This document shows, piece by piece, positions 1 to 10,878 of a DNA stretch of 64,000 nucleotides. The notes under the pieces were generated by a model. That model had not been told where the DNA came from and made no database searches. It saw only the letters and a list, made by a program, of their open reading frames with translations. A program made the translations under genes and the position numbers. How positions within the stretch are numbered: the first letter of the stretch is position 1; the number at the start of each line of letters is the position of its first letter. Location: the NCBI GenBank assembly GCA_016169945.1, contig JADLSH010000190.1:2542001-2606000 (forward strand), written 5' to 3'. The stretch is from Trachythela sp. YZ-2020. Its lineage: Eukaryota; Cnidaria; Anthozoa; Malacalcyonacea; Clavulariidae.

Positions 1-410
1 ACAATAAGTTATGGCTTTACTAAAAAGAAATTATCGATATCTTAAACAAGTACATGATAAACTTTATGTTTCTTATCTTATAAGCATGATAACATCTTTA
101 AGTAGTAGACTAAAGTAAAGTATTTGGTCTTTGCTCTTAAAGCAATATATTGTAATTTGCTTCGCTCGTCCTCCGAAATTGTTCAAAATCTACACAAATT
201 TTGTCGATACCCGGTTGTAAGATGTGCTTCTTAAGTTTGTCATTTTGTGGCTAAATTTTCTCTTTAGCAGTTCAGTTTTACTGAATGCGTAATGAGCTAA
301 TGTGTGGGCCCACAGATCGGAATTTTAATTGAATTATCTATTGTTTGAAACAAAATATGTAAACAAAACATGCTAGTGAGCAGAACGAACTTGACAGCCA
401 CTTTAATCAT
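1..410. repeat. Dispersed repeat, copy 1 (AT-rich)
   Basis: This stretch matches parts of 28300-28800, 29260-29660 and, elsewhere in the same family, 62575-62880. Shared landmarks are the GTTATAGCTTTACTAAAA start, the CTTATCTTATAAGCA block and the block around 310-400 ending GCCACTTTAA. It lies in or beside an SFSWAP intron. No coding capacity is evident in this copy. Confidence 0.7.
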
Positions 411-1366
411 ATGTCCTACACACATGCGAATAAACCTTGTCAGGGAAAAATTGCTTGTCTATGTCAGTCTTAAAACAATGCTTGCCTTCGTCGTCCGAGC
501 CATTGTCATTCTCTAAGGCTTGATATCTTTCTTCATCACAGAGTCTCTCTATTTCCTGCTCCTCATATGATAGCTGCCGATCGCGGTCTTGATCTGACGA
601 TTCTTTGGCGATATACTGGGATAGATCTTCCAGCAAAAGTCGACCGTCAAACCTGGCAATGTATATATAATTTCTACTTGATGTATGGTGCAATATCGGT
701 ATATCGGTGGTGCAGTTTTAATTTTTCTGTATATATTTTGATAACGTAACCAATTCATCCCCACACCCAAACAACATTAGGTGACCAAATTGAGATTCTG
801 TGATTTAAAGACCCCCACCCCAGTATTGAGAGAAAGAGCTGAAACCTTCACATGTTCAGTGTGTTGGCCGGCGCAAAAATCGACGCACAACAATATTAAA
901 AGTGCCGGAAGTTGTTACTTGGCACACAAAAATATTAGAATTTCGGATTATTTTGCTTGACGGTAGCAGAAACATTGCATCGTTTTTTTTTAATTTGAGT
1001 GTCTTGGCGCGCACGAAAAATTTCCGCATGGCTGCCCGGCGCATAAAAATACAAAATTCCTCCATACTGGCCGTCTGGCCACCACCTAAAATACCAGAAT
1101 ACTTTATACCTATCTATCATAAGCGATTCATCTCCCATCCATGGTATCAAATGCCTTCCTTCATCGAAATAAACTGCCTTCTTATCAGCACAGTACACAT
1201 TACAGGCATATCCAAACACCAATAAGTTATCCTCTCTTGATTCCTCTCTAGCTCTCTGGCCTCTCTTGTCTTTTTGACCAACTCTTCGTGGCACATGTTG
1301 GTGGCGATTTTGATACGTTTTTTCGTCTTGTTCGTAGCCAAATTGATTCTTAAATAACACGGACAT
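403..1366 (-). CDS. SFSWAP: SFSWAP (suppressor of white-apricot splicing factor), N-terminal exons, partial
   Basis: This encodes the N-terminus of the SWAP splicing regulator, a nuclear RNA-binding protein that controls alternative splicing. Exon 1 (1110-1366) starts at ATG 1366 and carries [11 protein letters not shown] and HLIPWMGD; exon 2 (upper border 652) continues [13 protein letters not shown] and ends its conserved part with [11 protein letters not shown]. This is the DRY_EERY domain at the start of SFSWAP. The intron 653-1109 has donor AG|GTATAA and acceptor CCAG|GT, and the join restores the conserved Ile-Asp-Arg-Phe-Asp. The true 3' border of exon 2 is uncertain. The frame stays open to a stop at 403, but possible donors are AAG|GC near 487 and AAG|GT near 438. 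The SURP and RS domains must lie off the left edge. The stop at 403 falls in a dispersed repeat, so it is probably intronic. Confidence 0.85.
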
Positions 1367-2799
1367 TTTTCATGTCTTTCGCTTGCCTTAGGTTTATATA
1401 TCTAAAGCGAGGAGCATTTCATTTGTTATTTTGTTTTATAAATCATCACAAATTATTTGAATCATCTTCGCTCGGTTTGAATATAACGAGAAGACTGGAA
1501 CTAGTATCACTGATCTCGCAGATAGAACACACGCTGGACTGCTATTTTTGATCGAACGGATATATCGTACTGAAAAATCGCAATGTTTGCAATATCTCGT
1601 AATGCACGTGCATAAATCGAGGCACTGTCTTTTATCAAAGTCATGTGGCTACGGGTATTCCGATTTCCTCCTGTAGTAACACTGGATCAATGAGGCATGC
1701 ATGGGTCTTACTGGACCTCTAGGAAGAACAGTTTAGAACTGATAGAGCTATCCAGTATAAATAAAGTTAGTTTGGTTTAGGTTTCCTCCTGTAGTAACAC
1801 TGGATCAATGAGGCATGGATTTTACTGGACCTCTAGGGAGAACAGTTAGAACAAATAGGCATCAGTATAAATGAAGCTAGTTTGGTTTAGGTTTCCTCCT
1901 GTAGTAACACTGGATCAATAAGGGATGGCTCTTACTGGACCTCTAGGGGGAACAGTTTTGAACTAATAGGGCTATCCAGTATACGTAAAGTTAGTTTGGT
2001 TTAGTAATAAAACTGACGCGAGAGCACTGCATGACATGACCTGTAGCCAATATACTAAAAGACCAAACACATTTTGTCATGTCATAATTAATTGAAGAAT
2101 AGGGAACCTGCTAAAGCCTAATGTTGGAGTACGCGGACATTGATAAGTTTTGTTAGAATAGCATTGAAGATAAATATTATGAAATGACGAACTTGAGGGA
2201 AGACAAAGGAAGGTTTGGCGGTTTTGCTCAATTGTAGAGAATTACATAATCATAAATCAACTGTCAAGGTGATCAAACTCGTCAAGTCTGTAATTTTAAC
2301 TTGTAACAATAATTCTGTAGTTTCAGTACTATGTATGCATGTGATGCGCATGGGATTAAATATACATATAATTACCTAACAATTCTATACTTTTATGCCT
2401 GAACTTATATACGGTTCAGTGTTATTTCAATTCAGAGGGAAACCTAATCGAACACTGGATAGCTCTCTCACTATACTCTCAGTTCTAATCTGTTCTTCAC
2501 AGATCGATATGCAAAAGTCCAGTAAAAGACATTAAGGATCATCCCTTGTTGAGCCAGTGTTACCACAGGAAGAAACCGCAGTGCTCAGAGAAAACCTTGG
2601 TAGAGTCAAATTATTAAACCGCATGGACTCTTCTCAAATGCGAGTTAGTTTAGTTTGCTTGTTATACTTTCTTCTAGTGATATTAGCCTCAGTGGTGCTT
2701 CATTACTTTAACCGCGTTAACATATTCGGTTAAACGTATTTATAACAATCAGTTTTACACTATTTCTCATTCCATAAAGGTGAAAATTACTTGTTGCTC
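1367..2799. other. Intergenic region between SFSWAP and the 2800 ORF, with a tandem ~115-bp repeat
   Basis: This is the head-to-head gap between SFSWAP (-) and the next plus-strand ORF, so it probably holds their promoters; no core promoter motif is clear. From about 1665 to 2010 there are three tandem copies of a unit reading TTTCCTCCTGTAGTAACACTGG, then a CTTACTGGACCTCTAGG core and an AATAAAGTTAGTTTGGTTTA tail. An inverted relative lies at about 2440-2660. The rest is AT-rich with no gene seen. Confidence 0.6.
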
Positions 2800-2988
2800 A
2801 TGAATCCATTCACAGCGGCCGTTGCTGGTGGAGCATTAACTGTCGGTGACAAGAAAACTAGACGTCCTAGTAGAGCGAATGAGAAGCACGAAGACAGCCA
2901 ACCTGAAAGTAAAATGCAGGCGCCTATGCAAGATAAAACGGATGGGGAAAAGATCGACAAAGTCAGAAAAGAATGTGTAATATTGTAA
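2800..2988 (+). CDS. Small ORF with C-terminal CaaX-like motif, function unknown
   Basis: I do not recognise this protein. From ATG 2800 it encodes 62 residues: a short hydrophobic start (AAVAGGAL), then a hydrophilic Lys/Glu/Gln-rich body, ending KVRKECVIL. The last four residues, CVIL, fit a CaaX prenylation box with Leu last, which favours geranylgeranylation, and basic residues precede it. It could be a tiny membrane-tethered protein or the last exon of a longer gene, because an AG lies just upstream at about 2778. The 3219 gene starts 230 bp downstream on the same strand. A chance ORF cannot be excluded. Confidence 0.35.
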   Translation: MNPFTAAVAGGALTVGDKKTRRPSRANEKHEDSQPESKMQAPMQDKTDGEKIDKVRKECVIL

Positions 2989-3218
2989 TTGAAATATCTG
3001 AGACCTTAGGGCAATTTAGAACGCGGGTCATTTTTTAATTAATGCAAGTTTTGGTGTTGCTCACTGATTAATTATATTAGCTTTATTTGCGCGGGTGACA
3101 AAACACATTTACCCTCCCCACCCACAGGATAAAAATGTCACAATATTTAGTAGGTAAATGCAGGTTGCCATTTTGAACATTTTCAATCTCATTTTATATT
3201 CTTTTAGTGTTTAAAAAC

Positions 3219-4121
3219 ATGTTAAACCGTATATATTTTTCAAGATCTTTGACATTTATAATAAAAGAAAGAAGGGACGTGCTTATTTCGAGAGGTAACT
3301 GTAAATTAAGTGGAATTTTAGTGCGAAAATTTGGACAAAATATATTGTATACAAATCGCTCGGTGTGGACAAATTCAAGTGTTTTGTGCCAAAATGCGAA
3401 TCTGTTAGCTCGTTCCCGAACGATTCCAGTGGTTTTGAGACTAAGGTGCTATCAGAGAGGGTCTGCTAATTCTACTTCGACAAGCATTATATTGTGGAGG
3501 AGGCGTTTATGGACTATAATTCGTGGGCTTTTAGTAGCCACTGGGGGCCTAGTTTGGTTAGTCGCAGTTACTGCATACATGGCATTGGACAAAGTTACAG
3601 TTGATGTACTAGAAAATGACAATAGTGCCGCAGCTAACGCGCTTCAGAGGAAACTAGCCAAGCATTTTTATAAGGAGAAACATGAAGAAGGAATCTTAAA
3701 AAAGGAAAATGCACTTGACGGAGTTTGGCAAAAGTTCAGCCAAGAAGAAAGGATTAAGGAAATATTTGGCGAACCTGTGTATATTTGTGGGTACAATTAT
3801 AAGTTAATGAATACAACCCAAGATTTGGGTAATTTTGAGAATGAAGTGGATGGGAGAAAAGTGGAAGGACAAGTTGAACAGGAAAATGAAATTCGGGAAA
3901 ATGGTCCGAAAACAGCAGATGACTCGGTGTGGGAAGCCGGGTGTTATATTGAAGGCCCTAAGAATTTGGGTGTGATGGATGTGAAATTTGAAAAGCACGA
4001 ACAGGAATGGGTACCAGTTTCCTTACACTTGGAGACGTTAGAGAAGACAGGTCATGTCGTTAGCAATGTTTCTGGATCGTTGCCAAACGGAATTAAGAAT
4101 TTTACCAGACTGTCTAACTGA
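3219..4121 (+). CDS. Single-pass mitochondrial-type protein, possible Coa1/Tim21-like family
   Basis: This is an uninterrupted 300-codon frame from ATG 3219. A polypyrimidine-AG (TTCTTTTAG) just upstream at 3206 suggests a spliced 5' leader. The first ~85 residues are rich in Arg, Ser and Leu with almost no acid, like a mitochondrial presequence. One hydrophobic segment follows a WRRRLW basic patch (GLLVATGGLVWLVAVTAYMA, about residues 105-125). The remaining region is soluble and would face the intermembrane space. It holds EIFGEPVY and, later, CYIEGPKNLGVMDVKF followed by a WVPVSLHLE strand. This order (helix, G-P-hydrophobic loop, 'I-x-G-x-K' strand pair, W-containing strand) resembles Coa1 and Tim21, which act in cytochrome oxidase assembly and TIM23 import. 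An acidic ~45-residue insert separates the two motifs. The family assignment is inference. Confidence 0.5.
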   Translation: MLNRIYFSRSLTFIIKERRDVLISRGNCKLSGILVRKFGQNILYTNRSVWTNSSVLCQNANLLARSRTIPVVLRLRCYQRGSANSTSTSIILWRRRLWTIIRGLLVATGGLVWLVAVTAYMALDKVTVDVLENDNSAAANALQRKLAKHFYKEKHEEGILKKENALDGVWQKFSQEERIKEIFGEPVYICGYNYKLMNTTQDLGNFENEVDGRKVEGQVEQENEIRENGPKTADDSVWEAGCYIEGPKNLGVMDVKFEKHEQEWVPVSLHLETLEKTGHVVSNVSGSLPNGIKNFTRLSN

Positions 4122-4879
4122 GTTCTTAATTGGAAAAATTTTAGGACTTGGAAATCAATTTTGTAATTAGAAAATGTGGGAGAAATGTTAAAATTTACCA
4201 TTGTTTGCGTCTAACAATGAACAGTTGCAGATAACAACATTGTCTACTCTCACATGAAATTTAAATGTTTGTAACAAGCATTTTAGGAATTGAATTAGCA
4301 CATCCAATCAGCATTGAAGCTATTTCAAGTGATTGGGCAATGGATTGGGCCTGGAAGTTGACAGGTTGGCAATGCCGACCTCGTTTTCGAGGGCTTCAAA
4401 GGGGACATTACTTAATAGAATTGTATAATATTTTCACAAGAACAATTTCTAACACATACAGTTGTCATGAAAATGACACAAAACTTTAATTAAGAAGCAA
4501 TAAATACTAATTTAATTTAATTTAATAATTATTAACAAATGGACATTTATGAATAAACCATTGTGATTGCATGGAACTGTTGTTTTTAAACTATTTCTTG
4601 ACCATATCTGTTTTAGCTTACTGTGTTAAGGGCATCATAAATCGTAAATACCTATTTGCTGTCACAGCAAACTTGTTACAAGTCTGGCAAGGTTGAATTT
4701 GTCAGCACAATTAACAACATGTGTATGTGTTGAACATCATATCCTTACAAAACAGTAATATTCTTATCTACTGTGGCAAGCCATTTGTCTCGAAGGTCAC
4801 CTGTGAAAAGAATGTGAAATATAATTGAACTAATTTATACTGGAAATGGACGATCCGAATGGACAAACTTGGTCAAAAA

Positions 4880-5030
4880 AGGATAATTTGTTTGATAATC
4901 CCTCTGACTGTGTCGCATGGCCGCATATTTGATTCCTGCCAGAGGGCCTATAGTTGTGTTTTTCGTGAGTGAAAGGTCGTCTGTTTTATCAGGCTAGGTT
5001 TTTCGCAACTACTCCTGTTTAAGTCTCGAT
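4880..5030 (+). repeat. tRNA-derived SINE fragment overlapping the TMEM248 3' end
   Basis: It matches the SINE at 52676-52795 in the opposite orientation: GATTCCTGCCAGA, CTATAGTTG and TTTTTCGCAACT..CTCCTG are shared. The region left of GATTCCTGCC is a degraded tRNA-like head. TMEM248 is antisense to it and terminates inside it. Confidence 0.65.
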
Positions 5031-8000
5031 AATTATCACCCACCTTTTTAGATTTAAGTGGTTTTCCTTTGAGCATGCCATAAATAACTGAAGTGATGAC
5101 AAGAATAAAGAGAAAATAACTTGTGACTTGAAGATGAAGGTTCGCCTTGGCTCGCTCATCCTATATGTTTGCAAAAACATTCATACATTAATCAATTTGG
5201 TCTCAATGTGTATACACAATATATGCTAATATAGTACATGTAAATACAACAGTAAACATGGGCAAAACTAGTTTAGAAAATCGTACGTCAACTTAGTTAT
5301 AGAGCATAGGCCACAGTGGTGTAACTTAACTTTTTGACCACTTGCGATCAGGGCAAGTTGGACATGCAAAATGGTTGCCCTGAATAAAATTCACTTACCA
5401 TTAGATCTAGCTTTGGTTCACATAATAACACAATATGAAGCAAATGATTCCAGTAAGCATGATATGCTGATAGATAAGTACAACCTGCATTATGTATAAC
5501 ACCTATCTACACTAATCACCATTCTTCTATTTTCCTTACTAGAATTGCCAAACAATGTCCATCGAGGCATGTTCACGTATTTACATTTTTCAAGGTTAAC
5601 TGGTCTATATTTTACTCATTTAATACTAACTGTATTTGGGGATAATAACTTAGAGATGGCCAGCTTTTCTGGCAAAGCTGAAACAGAAAGCAACTTGCCC
5701 GATCGGGCAACCAAGAGGAAACTTCTACTTGCCCGTAATGATTTTCACTTGCACCCGGCAAGCGTTAAGTTACACCACTGGGCCAGCATATGACCTTAAG
5801 CATTTTTTAACCCCTGACCGTATCTTACCACAGAGAGTTTTTCTCGAAGTTCAAGATCAACAGGATGTTTAAAGTAGATAACTGCCCCAGATTCACATTT
5901 CGAGTGTTGGCTTTTCATTAGAGCTTTCATTGTAGTCATTGAACTGAATGATGACGAGTTACACGTTTCTGGCTTCCTGAGGACATTAAGATATACGAAG
6001 CATTATATAAAACTTAACAAGTTATAAAATCAGCACTAATTAGGGTATGAAATCACCCATAATATGACATGTACACACAGTGGATTCAAATCCATTGTGA
6101 ATCTATTAATCAAACAACTTCAAAATGTCACAATTGTTTTTTATATAAAAAGAGCAGCACGGAATTAACTTCTTTCTGTGTGGGGGGCAAAAACATTTTA
6201 GGAATACACCGTAGTCAATCTAAATATTGTCAAACTTCAAAGTGTCTAAAATAAGCAACGATTTTATTTCCAGATGACTTAAAACGTGAACAAATCTTTT
6301 GAAATTTTGCTTATTCACATTATGACTATTAACATTACATTATTGTATGGGGTTTACAAAAGTACACATGTGATGTAAACTTGGGAATTTGATTGGCTGC
6401 AAAGCTCATTAATTAGTCAATACATATTATTCAATACAATTACCACTCAGGAAGTACTTCTCGTGGAGCCAGAACTGTGACGCAGCTGTGAAAGTATCCT
6501 TGTGGAAGTTTACATTTATTTCCTTTGTCACATTTTCTTTCTGAACAATGCAAGAACATACATTCATTTAAAAACTTTGAAATTTGCAACATAATAAATT
6601 GAGAATATACTGCACATTTCATACCTGTGTCCCAGACCTCAGATAGTGAAAATGTCAAATTCATTTTTCTCCTGAAAAGACCTAAAACATTCATTCAATT
6701 AAATTAAACACTCAATTGAGGGAAAACACCAGGGGCGTAGGAAGCAGGGAGGCCGGGGGGCCTGCGGCCCCTCCAATATTTTATAAGGGGGGCCGAGAAT
6801 AGCTTTCGCCCCCCCCCCCAAAACAACTGCATTTAAAGAAAATTGCAGCGAAATATTTGAATTCGAAACTAGAAGTATTTGAAATCATATATATTAATGA
6901 AAGGGCCTAACAAAAGAGGTATGGAAGACTCAGAAATGGCGGCGCCTCGTGGGAGTCGGCCCCCTAAGTTGAACAATCTTCCTACGCCCCTGGAAAACAC
7001 TACTGTCAATAATACTCAATAATAGTACCGTTTCTTCTGTTTTGTCAGTGCTGTATCAAAAAGTTTTTTTGGCATGAGTCAGTGACGTTATTGAAACACA
7101 AAAGGAGGCTTGGTGATAAGATCCTTGGAAACACCATTTCACGCATTCTGAGATGGGATTCTTTATTTGAAGTTTATAATAGTGTTTTCAGTGTACCAGC
7201 CTTTTAAACGTCCTGGGTAAGCATAAGGACCTCAAGGTTTGAACCTTCTGGCAAATCTCTTTGCTTAACGGGTTAACCTTACCAGATCCAACAACAGGGG
7301 CATCCATCAGCGTTGTCAGATGAGTGATATTGCCATGGAGATAATGATCCTTGTCTCTGACATGGACGCCGATTTTCAATGGAATTGAGATTTGTTGTAG
7401 ATCATTTAATAAGGTTGGGAATTCAGGCATCTGTCTTGTTGTCTTGGTATTATTGCCAAGTTTTGGCATGTGTTGATTGATATTGGGATCAACTTTATCA
7501 ATGCAAAATTGGACATTGCTAAGACTTGTCAGGAAATCATTCCAGTCCTGTAAGGAAATACAATGAATAACGCATGGTAGTCAAGAGTTAAAAGTCCTCT
7601 TGCAATAATGCAGACTTGCCAAGTCTCTCGGTTTTGCCGCGAGACTTACGTTTTTGACCACAATCTCATGAGTCATGGTCTCACGATTCTGCACTCGATT
7701 CTCACGACAAATGAGATTTCTTGTCCTAAAACTGAAAGGATTAAAATCTCATATTGTCACATTAGATCTGTCATTCAGAATGCAAAATAGCCTGTCTGCC
7801 TGTATATACAGCAAGAGTAAACGTCTGTACACAGGCGATAACGGAAATGCAGAATAGCTGTTACGAAAATTGTTTCCATATCGGTCATTTGAAAACTATA
7901 TACACGCACGCACAACAGCCCCTGGTAGCCTATATTGCTCAGTCAAGCTATTAGGAATCCACAGAATACAATAAACATAGCATAGTATATATTATTGTGC

Positions 8001-8868
8001 CATTTCTTAATTTATACTACTGTTGCATGGGGAAAATGCTGTATGTGTTGTTTTGTTATTATCTCACTATTTTCCCATCATTCTCACTATTCTTTTGGAT
8101 AGGAAAATTCTAGATCTTACTGTTTTTGCTTGGGATAGGTTGGCAAGTCTGAATAATGGACAAATATTTTGTCGCCTGTTTTGTACAACATTATGTACGT
8201 GACATCATGACATCAATAGAGAGGTTCAGATTTGACTGCCACTACCGCTACCTCTCACTGGCTCAGTACGCATCTGATTGGTTAATCGGGAAGATTAAAC
8301 GCACCGATTGGTTCATTGTGGCGGTAGCGGAAGTCAAATCTGAACCTCTCTAATGTACACTGTAGTACCACAGAATAGGAAATGACCAGAAAGGCCACTC
8401 AGCAGTGCAACGTGACACCCTATTTTTATGCAGTTATCTGGCCAGAATAATGGCGGACCAGCCAGTTCAGCGTGTTTATTGGTCAGAAAATGCAATTGAC
8501 TGGCTAGAATAATGGTAATGAACATGCGTAATGCGACATGCGCAGCGTCAAAAACTTCAAAGGTTCGGCCTCAAGTGGCCCTTCTAGTCATTGCCTATTC
8601 TATGGTAGTACTGTACAGTCGTACACTGTACATAATATTAAGTCTATTTCATATAATATTTAAATCCTATCGAATTTTTCCACGTTGACATCTTGCTTAC
8701 CTTTTCAGCTTCAGGATCAACAATATCATTATTGTCCACATAATACCCCAACCAAAACAGCGCGATCGCCAAAAAACACAAACATATTGTGAAAATAACA
8801 CACGGTGGTTTTGATATAATAAACGCCGTTAAATTCCTGCAATAACGTCGAGGAACATCAAACAGCAT
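4948..8868 (-). CDS. TMEM248: TMEM248/TMEM219-family transmembrane protein, complete, six exons
   Basis: The coding exons are 8701-8868, 7283-7547, 6625-6681, 6444-6540, 5829-5976 and 4948-5160. They sum to 948 nt, or 315 residues plus stop, against about 314 in vertebrate TMEM248. Every phase agrees and all introns are GT-AG. Exon 1 holds the N-terminal membrane helix (FIISKPPCVIFTICLCFLAI...LGYY), matching the family's S-R/K-PP-hydrophobic signature. Exon 2 begins DWNDFL. The extracytoplasmic domain follows (KIGVHVRDKDHYLHGNITHL, KMNLTFSLSEVWD, a Cys-rich C-x3-C-x5-C stretch). Exon 6 has NLHLQVTSYFLFILVITSVI and the basic KGKPLKSKK, the second membrane helix of the family. The molecular function of the family is poorly known. 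The C-terminal ~30 codons lie in an antisense SINE, so the real last exon might differ; AAG|GTGGGT is an alternative donor there. Confidence 0.85.
5314..5780. mobile_element. Non-autonomous DNA transposon with inverted ends in a TMEM248 intron
   Basis: The left end CAGTGGTGTAACTTAACTTTTTG and right end GCGTTAAGTTACACCACTG are inverted repeats about 467 bp apart. The interior has tracts rich in 'ACTTGCCC'. No coding sequence was seen. I could not define a clean target-site duplication. It lies between TMEM248 exons 5 and 6. Confidence 0.6.
6730..6992. mobile_element. hAT-type MITE with 8-bp target duplication
   Basis: The 263-bp element runs from CAGGGGCGTAGGAAG to CTTCCTACGCCCCTG, a perfect 15-bp inverted repeat. 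It is flanked by the direct repeat GAAAACAC at 6722-6729 and 6993-7000. An 8-bp duplication and CA...TG ends fit the hAT superfamily. It lies in the intron between TMEM248 exons 2 and 3. Confidence 0.85.
8219..8350. mobile_element. Short TA-flanked MITE near the TMEM248 5' end
   Basis: GAGAGGTTCAGATTTGACT at the left and AGTCAAATCTGAACCTCTC at the right are inverted repeats bounding 132 bp. The element is flanked by TA on both sides, as for Tc1/mariner-type insertions. It lies in TMEM248 intron 1. Confidence 0.75.
8370..8604. mobile_element. 235-bp hAT-type MITE, family A copy 1
   Basis: The ends are ACAGAATAGGAAATGACCAG and, inverted, TCATTGCCTATTCTATG. Flanks GTAGTACC (8362-8369) and GTAGTACT (8605-8612) form an 8-bp duplication with one mismatch. 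The interior carries GCCAGTTCAGCGTG and GCGACATGCGCAGCGTC. Full relatives are at 14818-15052 and 44947-45183, and a diverged copy is at about 51680-51915. It lies in TMEM248 intron 1. Confidence 0.85.
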
Positions 8869-10878
8869 TGTTCTTTATTGGAATGTACTTATCTTCGTCT
8901 TAAAATGGATTGTTTGCTTTTATTTTTGCATTTATTTTGTTTATAAACATTATTTCAAAAGTTTAATTTTCGGCGGCCATATTGTTATACGTCAGCATTA
9001 GTACTCAGACTCCTAATAATACGCATTAGCTGAGCGCTAGTGTCGAGCGCAATTTATGCAATTTTGTAACTTAGTGTTTTGATAGAACTGAAATACCTTC
9101 TTTAATACCAGTTCCAAACTGTTCTCCCTAAGGATAATCCCCGGCTTATTGGTCCAGTGTTCCTACAGAAGGAAAACTAAACTAACTTTATTCAAATTGG
9201 AAAATACAAATATATCACATATCTTGAAAAGAATAATTTAATTTTCATTTTATCTACACTTGCTCTATCTACAAAGCGTAACTCTGCGGATATATTTGGA
9301 TACGTTCATAAATATGCATGCTTAGCACGTGCGCTTCCTACAAAAATCACGAGCTACACACGTGCTTCACATTCGATAATACGCTAATACATTTCTACCA
9401 TACTGAAATACTACAATACATTAACATTGATTTGAAAACATTCTACATTCAATTTTACTAAAAATTTGTTTGCGCTTTAAAAGCGCCCATAGTTTACACT
9501 GCTCATAAATACATCGTGGTCCAAAATTTACGCGACAAATCTACTATAATATAATTCTGAGCAGCTTGGATAAAATGCGTTCGCCGTGACGAACCGTTTC
9601 GTAAATACTTATACAAGTTTTCTATATTCTTATGCGCTACACTGAAATACAATGGATAATCTATATTAATAATAATAATAATTAAAATATTATAAACATT
9701 TCATAAAATAGTTTACTATGTGTAGTTTATGTGTGATTTTTCCTTATATTTGTTCTTTTCTGTTCCAATTTTTCAACGTGTTGCAAGTTACATGCCACAG
9801 TCTTTTAGCAAAGAGCACAATTCACAACTCTGGATAACTCACATGCCTTGTTTTAGTTTGCGAAATCAGAGACTCGAACAAAGGTAACTAACCATTAGTA
9901 TGATCTACATGAGTGAATAGCTCTTATACATAATTCTAATGCTTAGTTACCTTTGTTCTATTTTACGTTTTCACAACTACGTTGCCTAGGCATGTTAGCC
10001 AAATTTGTCTATTGGACAAATTTTGGGCTGAACTAATTGAAATCTTCAAATGCTTATTACAAGCATTGAAGTTTCAGATGAGAATTGACAATGTTTTTAT
10101 TCTGAGATGCATGAATTGGCAACAGGAGAAAAATTCTCTTTAGCATATAACTATAAGTTCGCATGTACTAAGTAACTATCCACAAGTCTGCCGAAATAAT
10201 TGCACACCAATACAAAAATAGCTTCTCAACAAATAGTTTCCAAAATATATTGTTTAGGGTATTTGTTATTTGAAATTTTTCCTTTGAAATAAAACACGTT
10301 TATTGCAGTTAAATTTTTTTTATTTAGTTAAAACGATGCACGTTTTTCCAGTATCGAAAAAGACAAGTTTCAAAGAAACACTTGTGAAAAAAATCAGAAA
10401 CAAGTTTGTCCTGTTTTAAAACAACTTTATCATGTCTAAAAACATGTTTGTCTTGTTTAAAAAACAAGTTTGCCTTGTTTAAAAAAGTGTGCCTTGTCTA
10501 AAATACAATTCTTTCTTGTTTAATAAACAAGTTTTGCTTGTCTCAAAAGAAGGTTTCTCTTGTTTAGAAAACGAGTTCGTCGGGTTAAAAACAAGTTAAC
10601 AATCAAGCTTTACTTGTCTCAAAAGCAAGTTGGTCTTGTTTAGAAAACGAGTTCGTCGGGTTAAAAACAAGTTAATCCTCTAATCTGAAAGAAACAAGAT
10701 TTGATCCAAATGAGAGGACTTGAAATCCATCCATTTCTTAGTTTTTAGTTTAAAAAATTAAAATACTGCTTATCTTCCTCGCGGTGTTTCTGAAAAATTG
10801 TGGACGATTACTTAGCGATGACAATAAGTTACTATATGTGTTTAATTTATTTCTGGCGATGTGAATGTGGGGTTTGGC
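8869..10878. other. Intergenic region between MED13 3' end and TMEM248 5' end
   Basis: Both neighbours are on the minus strand, so the right part is MED13 3' flank and the left part is the TMEM248 promoter. On the minus strand CCGCCGAAAATTAAAC lies about 90 bp upstream of the TMEM248 ATG, next to ATATGGC. A short inverted copy of the ~115-bp repeat is at about 9105-9195. MITE-like sequence related to the 31047 element is at about 9860-10020. From 10350 to 10690 there is an AT-rich array of imperfect ACAAGTTTG..TTGTTTAAAA words. A minus-strand AATAAA at 10846-10851, 28 bp past the MED13 stop, is a candidate polyadenylation signal. No gene was seen. Confidence 0.5.

Noticed and set aside
4265..4489. 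Plus-strand 74-codon frame
   Set aside because: Part of it (GTTGACAGGTTGGCAATGCCGA) recurs at about 48045-48100 in an intron, so it is repeat sequence without protein features.
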